From contig NC_088300.1 in NCBI RefSeq assembly GCF_032854445.1, forward strand, positions 68,734,984-68,794,983: a DNA stretch of 60,000 bases. Reading direction: 5' to 3'. Of this stretch, positions 12,169 through 24,200 are shown piece after piece. Each line of letters begins with the position of its first letter. The stretch's first letter is position 1. Under the pieces are notes generated by a model. It had not been told where the DNA came from, searched no databases, and saw only the letters and a program-made list of their open reading frames with translations. The position numbers and the translations under genes were made by a program. Source of the DNA: Liolophura sinensis. Lineage: Eukaryota; Mollusca; Polyplacophora; Chitonida; Chitonidae.

Positions 12169-12360
12169 AGGGGTTAGCGTGATAGCGCAGTAACGATCGC
12201 TGTGAGTTCAAGTCCGTCTCATGATGGCTTCCTCTTCGAGCCACGCATGGGAAGATCTGCCACCAACCTGTGAATGGTGCCCATTTCCCTTCCACTATTA
12301 TGCTGGCCGTAAGTGAAATATTCTTGAGTACGGCGTAAAACACCAGTCAAATAAATAAAC
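12169..12360 (+). mobile_element. SINE, near full length, first of a tail-to-tail pair
   Basis: Head with GTGAGTTCAAGTCCG B box, body partly diverged, tail CAAATAAATAAAC. Tails of this copy and the next meet within 10 bp. Confidence 0.88.
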
Positions 12361-12368
12361 AAGTAATG

Positions 12369-12523
12369 TTTATTTATTTATTTATTTGATTGGTGTTTTA
12401 CGCCATACTCAAGAATATTTCACTTATACGACGGCGGCCAGCATTATGGTGGGTGGAAACCAAGCAGAGCCCGGGGGAAACCCACCACCATCCGCAGGTT
12501 GCTGGAACACCTTCCCACTTACT
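12369..12523 (-). mobile_element. SINE, 5'-truncated, second of a tail-to-tail pair
   Basis: TTTATTTATTTATTTGATTG tail, body to CACCTTCCCACTTACT. Inverted against 12169-12360. Confidence 0.9.
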
Positions 12524-12629
12524 GCTAATGTATTTGAGCTAAATGTTGTCCATGACTAAGTTAATCACGCCTGAATTTCAGAGTACTGTTGATCTTAGAA
12601 ATATGTTTGGAAGTTTGTTTGGAAGGTCG

Positions 12630-13960
12630 GTCTTGACACCGTAGTATGTTCCCTTCTCACACTGTAGGATCTTTCCCTCCTGACACTGTGGAATGTTTTC
12701 TCTCCTGACGCTGTAGGATCTTTCCCTCCTGACACTGTGGAATGTTTTCTCTCCTGACGCTGTAGGATGTTTCCCTCCTGACGCTGTAGAATGTTTCCTT
12801 CCTGACAGTGTAGCATGTGCCCTTCTCACACTGTGTGATGTTTCCCTCTTGACACTGTAGGATGTTCCCTTCTTACATTGTAGGATGTTTCCCTCTTGAC
12901 ACTGTAGAATGTTTGCTTTCTGACACTGTATGATGTTTCCCTCTTGACACTGTAGAATGTTTCCTTTTTGACACTGTGTGATGTTCCCTTCTCACATTGT
13001 AGGGTGTTTCCCTCCTGACACTGTAGGATGTTTCCCTCCTGACACTGTAGGATGCTTCCCTCCTGATACTGTAGGGTGTTTCCCTCCTGACGCTGAAAAA
13101 TGTTTCCCTCCTGACACTGTGTGATGTTCCCTTCTCACATTGTTGGGTGTTTCCCTCCTGACACTGTAGGATGTTTCCCTCCTGACACTGTAGGATGCTT
13201 CCCTCCTGATACTGTAGGGTGTTTCCCTCCTGACGCTGAAAAATGTTTCCCTCCTGACACTGTAGGATGTTCCCTTCTCACATTGTAGGATGGTTCCCTC
13301 TTGACAATGTAGAATGTTTCCCTCCTAGCACGAAGAATGTTTCCCTCAGACATTGAAGAATGTTTCCTTCCTAAAACTGTAGAGTGTTCCCTTCTTACAT
13401 TGTAGGATCTTTCCCTCTTGACATTGTGAGGTGTTTCCTTTATGACACTTTCCCTCTTTACACTGTAGGATCTTTCCCTCTTGACACTGTAGAATGCTTC
13501 CTTCCTGACACTGAAGAATGTTTCCCTCAGTCATTGAAGAATGTTTCCCTCCTGACACCATAGGATGTTCCCTTCTCACATGGTAGGATGTTTCCTTCTT
13601 GACTCTGTTGAATGTCCCCCCCCCCCCCTCCCCGGCACTTGAGAATGTTCCTTTCTTGACACTGTAGGATGTTTCCCTTCTGTAAATGTAGGGTGTTCTC
13701 TCTTGACACTGTAGGATGTTCCTTTCTCACATTATAGGATGTTTCCCTGTTGACACTGACGAATGATAGCCTCCTGACACTGTAGGGTGTTCTCTCTTGA
13801 CACTGTAGGATGCTCCCTTTTCACGCTGTAGGATGTTTAGTTTCATCTTGACAATGCAGAATGTTTCTTTTCTGACTCTGGGGAATGCTTCCCTGTTGAC
13901 AATGTAGAATATTTCTCTCCTGACACTGTAGAATGTTTCCTTCCTGATACTGCTCTACAT
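12630..13960. repeat. 24-bp minisatellite, about 55 copies, with higher-order repeat
   Basis: Unit close to TTTCCCTCCTGACACTGTAGGATG. Variants such as CTTCTCACATTGTAGG recur, and a block of about six units (13002-13144) is repeated at 13145 with a period of 143 nt. A poly-C run lies at about 13616-13630. The open frames across it come from the period being a multiple of 3. Confidence 0.92.
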
Positions 13961-14142
13961 TATAAAGGCATTTCATTGTTTCGGAAGGTGCTATTTTATT
14001 CCGCATTATCAATATTCAACGTTTTCTACTCTTTCTATACATTTAATTGCACGGCGAATTCTTGCTTCGACCTTTATCAGTCTCTGCCAGATTTAATTGA
14101 ATATTTATTATTTTATTATGATTTAACATTTATTATTATTAT

Positions 14143-14300
14143 TATTATTATTTCACGTCGTTCTCAAGAATATTTCAATTTACGTGTAAACGACAAGCCT
14201 TGTGGTTGGAGGAAACCGGCTGACGTCATCCGACCATCAACCCAGATGAATACTATAGGTCCACGGAATAGCGACTGCATTGATCAGTTAGAGCTTGTGA
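14143..14300 (-). mobile_element. Diverged SINE-like fragment
   Basis: (ATT)n then TCGTTCTCAAGAATATTTCA and GGAGGAAACCGGC; the remainder differs from the main family. Confidence 0.5.
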
Positions 14301-14489
14301 TCCGATCTAAATGACTTCAAGCCCGATCTAAATGATTTCCAGCCTGATAAGCACGAAGCTTTGAGTGTGTAGTTTCATATGGCACTCTTGTATCGATCCT
14401 CTATTTCCCCATGCTCGCTGGAACTTGTTTATGTAGATTTCATTTACTGACAAATCTACAGAGACATAAGGCCAAATTCGTGAATACGA

Positions 14490-14490
14490 T

Positions 14491-14557
<67 letters not shown>

Positions 14558-14725
14558 TTCATTCATTTATTTGGTTGGTGTTTACGGCATACTCAAGAAT
14601 ATTTCACTTATACGACGGCGGGCAGCATTATGAGATGAGAAAACCGAGCAGAGCCTAGGGGAAACCCACGACCATCTGATGGTTGGTGGAAGACCTTCCC
14701 ACGCCCCTGCCGGAGAGAAAGCCGG
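14490..14725 (-). mobile_element. SINE, 5'-truncated, with expanded (TTTA)n tail
   Basis: About 20 TTTA units (14490-14570) followed by the body to CCGGAGAGAAAGCCGG. Confidence 0.9.
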
Positions 14726-15195
14726 TAACGTCAAAGGGAACAACGAAGTCATGAGAACATTCGCAATAAGAACCGCTGTGAAAAGTCTGTCACCGAATAC
14801 AGTCGGTGACAGCAGCCTGTTTCGGGAAGGAAAGAGTTGTTTTGATTTTCTTAATTGTCTCCGTTTTCATATATCATCTGATGGGTTTTCGTTATATCAG
14901 TGAATTTACCAGTTTTCAATACTGTGGGATGGAGAAAACTGTCAGAAAAGGAGAAGCTAATACCGGTACGCATACAACTAGGCTTTAAGGCCCGTTGAAT
15001 GTTCGATATAAATATTGATCATTCATTTATTCATATCGATAAGTGAATTGCTGCCATTAAACATACTAATATCAATGATTTTTTAACCGAATTTAAAGCT
15101 GCTAATCTTGATTTGTTCTAGTTCGGAAGGCCTTATCAGGTTCATAAAAACGAAATAAGCCTAAATGATAATATCTCACAATGTTGTAGGTCTCA

Positions 15196-15330
15196 GTACG
15201 TGGAAAGGTCTGCGAACAAGCTGCTGATGGTCGTTGGTTTTCCCCGGAGGTTGTTCCGGTTTCATCCCACCTTAATGCTGGCCACCGTCTTACAGGTGAA
15301 TTATTCTTGAATACGGCGTAAAACACCAAA

Positions 15331-15369
<39 letters not shown>

Positions 15370-15370
15370 A
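15196..15370 (+). mobile_element. SINE, 5'-truncated, with (AAAT)n tail
   Basis: Starts TACGTGGAAAGGTCTGC and ends in about 11 AAAT units. Confidence 0.88.
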
Positions 15371-15968
15371 TCTTTTCACGATGACTTATTACAAGGGAGG
15401 CAATTTTGCACGCCTTATAATAAGCTCAATAATTTTTAGCTAAAGTCGTCTCCCCTCATACTGGTGCGATGTGATACGTCGCTGACAATGTCACTCTTAA
15501 CAGGCCGTGTGTATTTGAAACCGTATGTTTGTATGTTTAAAACTGCAGCTGGATGACTGACAGACAAGATTTTGCACTTGTTAGCATTTGCCTGTCACTC
15601 AGACGTTTAAACCTCTGCATGGCTAGATGCGACTGTTAGGAGTTTGAGCACCATGGCTGCAGAAGTACGACCAGGCGGTAGGTGTGGGAATTCTTTACTC
15701 TTTACACTGTATTCTGGGACGTAGAGTCTAGCACAGCCCTTAGAAAAATACGGCTGCATTGTATTGCATAGGCCTACATGTGCATGTCGGCATATAACTT
15801 CATTGTTATATAACCTCCGTTTAACCTTCTTGTTACATTTAACACCTGCGTATGAGTAGGTTATCAGATTACATTTGCGCGCGATACAACAGTGTGATGA
15901 GACTGGGTCAAAAGATGTCGATAATTTATAAAATGGCTTCCTTAAACGTCTATAGATTTGTTAAAAAA

Positions 15969-16051
15969 TATTTATTTATTTATTTGATTTGTGTTTTACG
16001 CCGTACCCAGATATATTTCGCTTATACGACGGCGGCCATGCAGCATTATGT
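15969..16051 (-). mobile_element. SINE tail fragment
   Basis: TTTATTTATTTATTTGATTT then GACGGCGGCCATGCAGCATTA; stops just before the GTGAG-type element. Confidence 0.8.
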
Positions 16052-16185
16052 TAAAAGTGAGTGAGTGAGTGAGTGCTTGGGGTTTAACGTCGTACTCAAC
16101 AATTTTTCAGTCATATGACGACGAAGGAATCATTAGGGTGCATGCACGTGTAATGTGCCTCCTTGTTGCAGGACGGATTTCCACC

Positions 16186-16223
<38 letters not shown>

Positions 16224-16685
16224 ATTGGTGTTTTACGCCGTACTCAAGAATATTTCACTTATACGACGGCGGCCAGCATTATGGTGGGTGGAAACCGGGC
16301 AGAGGGGAAAACCCACGACCATCCGCAGGTTGCTGACAGACCTTCTCACGTACGGACGGAGAGGAAGCCAGCATGAGCTGGACTTGAACTCAGATCGACC
16401 GCATTGGTGAGAGACTCCTGGGTCATTACGCTGCGCTAGCGCTTTAACCGACTGAGCCACGGAGGCCCCCTCTTTTATTTAGTGCTGCATCACTGAGACG
16501 ACTTACCGAAGGCAAGTAAGCCGCCCCGCCCGAGCCATTATACTGATACGGGTCAACCAGTCGTTGCACTATCCCCTTCATGCTGAACGCCAAGCGAGGA
16601 AGTTACAACTTCCTCTTTTAAAGTCTTAGGTGTGACTCGACCAAGGATTGATCCTGGATCTACCGGTCCCGATAAAAGTGAGTGA
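16052..16685 (-). mobile_element. GTGAG-tailed SINE (second family), interrupted by another SINE
   Basis: Left part 16065-16190 (GTGAG repeats, CTTGGGGTTTAACGTCGTAC, CAATTTTTCAGTCATATGAC) and right part about 16470-16672 (tRNA-like GGATTGATCC near the end) belong to one element split by 16191-16469. TAAAAGTGAGTGA at 16052-16064 and 16673-16685 is a plausible target duplication. Confidence 0.75.
16191..16469 (-). mobile_element. SINE, full length, nested in the GTGAG-tailed SINE
   Basis: Poly-T (element poly-A) of about 32, complete body and tRNA-like head. CTCTTTT occurs at both junctions. It is the younger of the two elements. Confidence 0.92.
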
Positions 16686-17433
16686 CATACATAGTTTTAC
16701 AAGTGTACATTTGTGACATGTGTATGAACTCAAAACGTTACTAACGTTGATTCCATAAAATAATGACCTGCTAAACACAGGGTTGTGTAATAATAGAATT
16801 TAATGCCACATACTTCATTGGCACTATGATATATTCTAGATCGTGATGCATCTTAGATATTGAGGCGGCTCCCTGCCTCACTGGTCAGTGATCCGGCACG
16901 TGGACAACTGTGATCGGATCTGTGTAAACTGTACATGTCCTATAATTAGCTTAGATCATCAGCATATATATATACACGAGACGGAATTCTTAGTAGATCT
17001 CGAAAAAGTAGTAAAATGCCACGAATTAGAGAATTTCCAATTAAACTTCTCCGAAGTTTTACCCAGCTCACGGACGTGCATACATTTAACCCCGACACTT
17101 ATTTTGATGTCACGGACAGCTTGCCCTGGCACTTTGAACTGACCAGCTCAGTCCCAAACGTATGTGTCTGTTTTTCCCCAGATTTCAAATGCTATGTACT
17201 ATCGAGCAATGCAGTTACCATATTTAAAGGCCGTTATATTTTGATTATACGTTTCAAAAAAGAGTTCCTTATCTGAAAGCTTTAAATTTCATTTTATGGT
17301 AAAATATTGTTCAAGGCCTTTTTCATTAAATTCGCTTTGTTTTCACCTCCATTAGTCTCCTCACATGACCAAAGAGAATGCCTATGATTGGATAAGAGAA
17401 GCCATATGACACGCCTTCAAAGCTATGAATATA

Positions 17434-17695
17434 TTTATTTTCATAGATTTGATTGGTGTTTTACGCCATACTCAAGAATATTTCACTTATACGACGGCGG
17501 CCAGCATTGTGGTGGAAGGAAACCTGGAAGAGCCCGGGGGAAACCCACCACCATCCGCAGGTTGCTGCACACCTTCTCACTTACAGCCGGAGAGGAAGCC
17601 AGCATGAGCTGGACTTGAACTCACAGCGACCGCATTGGTGATAGACTCCTCATTACGCTGCGCTAGCGCGCTAACCAACTGAGCCACGGAGGCCC
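17434..17695 (-). mobile_element. SINE, full length, with 11-bp target duplication
   Basis: Complete element flanked by CTATGAATATA at 17423-17433 and 17696-17706. Confidence 0.95.
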
Positions 17696-18152
17696 CTATG
17701 AATATAAATACAGCTGTTGTCAAAACACCTGTGTTAGCTACTAGACTCACTCAACTAGCTCCTATTCACTAAACACAACATAATTAAATATAAAATATCA
17801 AAAAATAAATAAATAAATGAATAAATAAATAAATAAATGAAAAACTTGTGACTATTTAAAAAAACCCTCACTGACAAGCTCCTAGCTCTCAAGCAGTTTT
17901 AGATAGATTTCGTATTATTGTATATATATCAAAAATAAACATATATCAAAAGAGTGCCGCTTTTTTTCTGCTGTGGGAAATGAAGTATACGTTACACTAC
18001 AGTGATTGTCTCATTTTCGCTTGCGACGTCAGATGTCGGTCATCCGTGAATACGTTTAAATAACCCCAGGGTTACATGAGTGTAGGTTGTGGTAGATGCC
18101 GGGTTGTCGGGTGTACATCTAATTCTCGGGATATATATATCACATCCACAAG

Positions 18153-18283
18153 ATGATGATTCGTTCAAGTTTTGCTGCTGTGCTGTTATTTCTCGCTTTT
18201 ATTAATCACCAGTGTGAACAAACGGTGGGGAGCGGACTTCCAGGCTGCCCTAGGAACATAACGCCGTCCGGTCCGCAGTCAGC
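18153..18283 (+). CDS. DUR3: DUR3-like exon 1 (hydrophobic N-terminus)
   Basis: 131 nt, ATGATG start, donor GC/GTGAGT, phase 2. It encodes MMIRSSFAAVLLFLAFINH, a signal-peptide or first-TM-like segment, then a short loop with CP and NIT. Assignment to this gene rests on the matching phase 2 acceptor of exon 2 and the perfect total reading frame; the 7.3-kb intron means an alternative first exon is possible. ATATATATAT at 18131 is too close to the ATG to be a normal TATA box. Confidence 0.65.
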
Positions 18284-21200
18284 GTGAGTATATAAATAGG
18301 TTTCTTCTACCCCGCATTTACGATTAAATGAGCACACAACAGAGAGAGACTTGTTTCACATGAAAGTTAACCGTTTTGATAACTTGTTGATTATTGATAA
18401 CTGTCCTTTCGTAAATTACCATGGTAAAGGTATGCGTGAGACCGCACAAGTTTTCTATTCAGGTAATAACTCCTCTTATTTGAATACAAAATCGTAATCT
18501 CCAATATGTATGCACTAGAGGACATACATTTAAGCGTGGGTAAGAGAAGAAATGTATACCCCATGTACGCTTCCACATAATAATTAACCTATAATTCATA
18601 AGAGGTATATTGGTAAAAGGAATGCGAATACTCCTATAACGCCTCCTACCCGGCCCTTACGCACGCTCCCAACAAAGTCTAATGTTAATTTACCCAAAAC
18701 ACGTGCCATTAACAGAATATCATGATTCATTCATATACGTACATTTAAAAATATAAGACTTGAACGAAAGCTGTTTATGTGCTTCTTAAGAGTGGTTTTT
18801 TTATATGATATTATATAATTCTGTTTCTATACCAACTCAAACAGGACAGAACAAAAGTTCGCGAATGGCAGTCACCTGCCTTTTTAAATGTTTATTTTTT
18901 ATTTTCTTTTTTTATGTCTTATGTATGAATATGCTGGTGAGTAAACAAGTAGTAATCAAAACGAGGACTCTGATCTTGATTACTGCTTACACGATACAAC
19001 CATGCTGTAAAATTGGAAGCAAGAAACAATTTTCAGTGACTTTGGGAAGACAAAGGTTTATGACATCTACAGCTTCAAATCCATATGTATCAGAATCCGT
19101 AACACATGCATGAACCTGTTTACATCCTGGCTTTTTCCGTTAAACGATATTCTTGTATCAGTTTAAAGCAAATGAACATCGCGTAACTACATGCCTCAGT
19201 AATGTTTTATTGCCTTTACATGTGTTGCGTCTATATGGTGCGGGGCAGGGCGAAATTAGATATACAACAACAAAGAATATCTAGTGCCTCCAACATTCAA
19301 TTTTTCTTGTGATCGTATATGGTGCGATGAACATTAAGTTCGAAAAGTATGTACCAGTGTTCAGGTTTAAGCGTGAGTAAGAGAAGAAATGTATACCCCA
19401 TGTACGCTTCCACGTAATAATTAACCTATAATTTGTAAGAGGTATATTGGTTCGCATGTATGGGAGTAACAATAGAATACTGTGGAATGACATTGCTATT
19501 GCATCTCGCCTCCTCACGCGCTGTGATCTCGCTGCGAAATCCTCGTTCCATTATCTCGAGCAAATCTGTGAATCTCCACCAGTAGATGAATGCTCTTAAT
19601 CTCGTCGGAATGATGCCTATATTTCTTAATTTCAACACGAATTTGGCGAATGGTCTGCTGGAAATTATTGCTCTGATTCTTTAAAGTAAAATCAGCTCAG
19701 GAAGGGTTGAGATATAGGATATAGGAAATTCTGGCAAGATATAAGGACGCTGTTAAATCTCGACCAAATCGCCAGCTGTTGCGCAACATGTTTGAGAATG
19801 TGGTGAAGAAGCTAGATTTTAACGAGGATTCAAATATTACAATTTTTTTTTAGCTTGTGACCATCTCGGGTGAAGAAGATAAAAAACATTGATTATTTGT
19901 CCACCAGAATATTCTTAGCATAGAGATAAGATCAAGGTAAGGCTATGATAAGCTCAAGTAAGTTTCATGAACCTATCGGTCAGATCTGTAAGCATACTCC
20001 TCACAGCGCACACACTGCGCCCTGAGCTCGTTTTATATAACGACGCATACTCCTCACAGCGCACACACTGCGCCCTAAGCTCGTTTTATATAACGACGCA
20101 TACTCTTCACAGCGCGTGTACGACGTTAAACCCGAAGCACTCACTCACTCACAGCGCGTGCTCCAATCCTATGGCTTGCTTCAGCTGCATCAGGGCCTGT
20201 ACTACTCACAGCGCATGTTTCACCCCTTGGCCCTTGGCCTGTATTTAGGACGTTATTTTGTATGGTTCGCCTCACCACGTATGTCCTCTCCCTAGGCCCA
20301 TAATTAACATTCATCCCTAGAAGTGCTTTACGTGTTATGTCCATTAGAATGTTGTAGGCCTCAAAGTGAATACATATAGGTATTAAGTGTCAGCAGCAAT
20401 GAACTGTGTGAGAGTGTAGGGTTTTTTAGGTTCAAAGTCACTTCACTGCCCCGTAAGTGTGACCCCAGCGGCTTTGACTTTATTCAAGGATTCCTGTTCA
20501 AACACCACCCTTACCCAAACCCATCCCCCAAAACAAACTAAGAAGCGGTCCATGCGTTGTAATGTGTATACAGTATAGGGTAGTTTTGGCCTCCCATTGC
20601 GTCGTACAACTGTCTTGAGATATTACGATGGGCGATCATGGTAGGATCGAAGTCGGGAGACCTGGGATCAGTTACAGGTCGGGTCATACCAAAGACTTCA
20701 AAATTGGTACTTGCTGCTGCCTTGCTAGGCGCACTGCACTCAAAGGTTACAGCAAGGAAATAGAACTGAGAAGCCGGGTGTCAGTATAATGTGAGTGGGT
20801 GAGATGTCATGTGTGCTATCTTAGACATGATAGCTCAGTGGAGGCAGCATATGAACTCGTCCTACCACACGAAGACATAGTATACGTACACACACCTAAT
20901 GATTTGTCGTCGTGACGTGACCCCAAAATTCCTAAGTGGAACGTAAGCATACATGCAAATTGATGACACGATGGCCTCACGGGCTTCCAGACATATGACC
21001 GACTTGCAGAAGATTTAAAACACTCTGCACAATTCATTGGCGCCATCTTTTTAAACTGCAGTCGCGTAAAACAGCATGAAAAACGATCCGCCTCTCGTCT
21101 GACCTTGATCGAGGACAATTATGTCACTGTAATCAAGCGGAGCGGTTGAATGCGCAGGTCAGAATAGTTTGCTGCAAGTTGTAATTGCGCATTATCTTGT

Positions 21201-24200
21201 GTGCACTCGATTTTTGGAATGTTAATAATCCTTGCGTAATGTGAAGATGAAAACGCGCACACGCATAGTAGAAGTAGACCGAGGCACCTCGCAGCAAACT
21301 TGCAGGTTATGGGGCATAGAACCGAGATTGCAATTTCTTTGATGTAAAAGTAACGTTGTAGCAAGTCTTTTTTTTTCACTTGTAGACGAATTCAACAAAA
21401 TTATGTGCCAACAAAACACAAACTCATCATACCACAACAGGCATGTTTTTAAGTCATGTATAGGACAAAAACATTTCTCAATTTGATCTTTTTTTTAACA
21501 AAGAAACAGGTTTTAATTCAATCACCATATACCCGTACAATTACAACTGAAAAAAGCTTTTGCCTGTGTTCAATGGCCAATGCCCAATTTTCCAGCTGCC
21601 TCAAGTAACTGTTATTTACCAGATGTTCATCAGCCTAAAAGGTTTGGAATATTAGCTACAAAGGTATAAATGTGTTCTCAATCGGTTTTTTTCCGTGCTT
21701 TCATTGTTCACATATAAAGCGGTTGACGTTGTTCACTTGAGTATAGCCTCAATGACGCACATTGTTCATTTGAATGGAAACGCTCTCTCAGTTATACCAC
21801 TGCCGTATTTTGTAGTCATGCCTTGAATTGGCCGAAGATCTGTTGCCTGTCACCAGTGTGACAATTTATTCATAGATCGTCAGTTTGACCTGGCCATGCA
21901 TGGCCCTTTGACATCTCTGGGCACTCTGATTTCTTCCGCCCACAATACACTGAACGCCATCGTAAAAATGAAAAAATCCTCCTGTATATAAAGAAAATAT
22001 ATCTATCAGATTTCTCGATGATCAAGATACATTATGGCGTTTAAATGAGCACTATGCTTTGCCCCTCGAGCCGATTATAAACGAGGTTACAGATCTGAAT
22101 CTGGTTTTAAGGACACTAGATTATTTTTGGTAAATTTTGTCCAGTTTTTGCTATGATTTTAGAATAGCCCAAATAGGTACTTTTTACAATATATCAGCCT
22201 CGTCTATACATGTGATACCGTTCGAAATCGGTAATAAAGGTCACCAAATTTATGACGCGTGTCGCTTTATAACGTTTTGAAACTTCAGAATCATTTCACC
22301 TCTATAACTGTAGTACAGGAGTCAGATATTTTTTTGAAAGGGTATAATTTGAGCTATTCTTGGAAAAGAGGGAAAAATGGATGTAATCAGCGAATGGGAA
22401 TTTTTGGCCCAAACTATGAGGTATATCCTCTTTAAATTAGGACATTTATCAGGTATACACCTGACGTTTAGTTTCTGTCAATGTTTATACTACTTGACAA
22501 ATAACTACTTAGCTTAGTGTTATTTTATTTTCTTCACAATCTGTTGATTTACTAGTATTAAATTGATTGGAGTTTTACGCCCTACACACGAATATTTCAA
22601 TTATACGACGGCGGCCAGGATTATGGTGAGTGGAAAGCCGGCAGAGCCAGTGGGAGTCCCATCATAATGCTGGCCGTAGTCGTTGCTGGAAAACCTTCCT
22701 ATATACGCCTTCATAGGTAGCCATGAGCTTGACTTGAACAAACAGCGATCGCACTGGTGAGAGGCTTCTGGGTTATTATACTGCGCAAGCACACAAACTA
22801 CCAGGATGCGGAGGTTCGGTGGTATTTGTCGGCCGAAAGGTGTACGGGTCACTCCGTATTTCTAGTCGGTGGGCCGCTTTCTGTATTGATGGTCCTGAGG
22901 AGTAACGCCCCGTGAACTGGCTAAAATAAAAGAAAGCAAAAATATGAAGTAAGATTCATCATATAGCCTAGACAACATAAAACCATGCGTAAAAATACTT
23001 TTTATTTTTTCAGATTTTTTTAAAGAGTCTTGAAAGGCATTCAAATATTTGAATCCTGTAGTGGGTTTTATGAGCCATATTGACGGTATCTAGGAACTAT
23101 GACCTCATATCACCTTGTTTACGTGATGTTCACCACAAAGAAGGAATTTTGGGGAACATTATACCAGTAATCGTTCATTCATGGATGGAAAGAGTTATTT
23201 TTACACCTAGTGTCGTAATTAGAGTTGGAAAAACTTCTTGTGACGTCAGAGTTCCTAAACTCTGATAGTATGGTCCATAAAGCCCATCTTAGAATTCAAA
23301 TGTTTGAACGTCTTTCACTCTCTTCACAAAAACCTATAAAAATAAATGAAAGTATATTTATGTATAGTTTTAAGTGGTCTATTTAGTGATATGTACGTCG
23401 ATTTTTGAGGTTTTTTTCCGTTAACTGAATAATATTAATGACCTTTTTATCGGCGATTTTGATTTTTTTTTACTATGATTGATCTTTCATGCATCTTTTT
23501 CGTACACTTGTTTCTGTCTAGGAAAAATAGTTCCTTTCGGTGGTTTTATACATTACAACCATATTTGTTCAAATGTGGTACCCTCTGCATATGCGTATAC
23601 AATAACCACTACTTGAATGAATTAGAATTAAAACTGGATGAATATTGTTCAGCTCAAATTACATAAACAAATTATTCTGAAAAGTGGCATTACAGTACGT
23701 CACTGATATTTGCCTCTGGGAACTGTACTTTGGATCTCCCTCTAACCACAACACTTTATCGCCAAGAAAATGCTCTAATGTACCAAGGAAGTTTCATCTG
23801 GCTTCATCTGGATATCGATAACCATGCTTCGATATTCACTCACTGACTTCCTATATTTGCATTGTGTTGCAGTCATGTTAAGACAATGAGCCGAGAGTTC
23901 AATGGTGCAATCTACGGTCTTTATATTGTCCATTATGTAATCTTAAGTTAAAAGGCCTGTCATTGTCACAAAAAGTTGTCATCAAACAATGTTACTTAAG
24001 TCTTACTAGCGTCAAAGCTGGGAGGTTGTTATGTCTGCTAACTCCCACCAACTTTTACTTTTGTAAAGTAATGTACGGGAGATACCTGCAGCTGTTTCAT
24101 AGTCGTGTAGGCGCCACATCTTATCGATATTCATGCGCGGATGTGATGAACACATATCAGTTATGAGGTCGTTCATGATGTCGTTGAAAAAGGATGCATT

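Larger units (their letters stand above)
10802..18152. other. Intergenic region between head-to-head SLC17-like and DUR3-like genes
   Basis: 7.35 kb between two divergent start codons. The first 1 kb is the likely 5' UTR and promoter of the SLC17-like gene, but no clear TATA box was found. The rest holds a tail-to-tail SINE pair, the 24-bp minisatellite, further SINEs, a nested SINE and a possible orphan start exon at 15653. Confidence 0.5.

Noticed and set aside
12578-13730. Overlapping open frames with repeated GNILQCQEG-type peptides on the minus strand
   Set aside because: They are the translation of the 24-bp minisatellite; the unit length is a multiple of three, so open frames arise without selection.
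16233-16460. Recurrent short proteins with SxxHAGFLSGR/[10 protein letters not shown]-type peptides across the window
   Set aside because: They are translations of SINE copies; the same peptides occur at every full-length insertion.
18131-18140. ATATATATAT as TATA box of the DUR3-like gene
   Set aside because: It ends 12 nt before the ATG, which leaves no room for a transcription start and 5' UTR at normal spacing.
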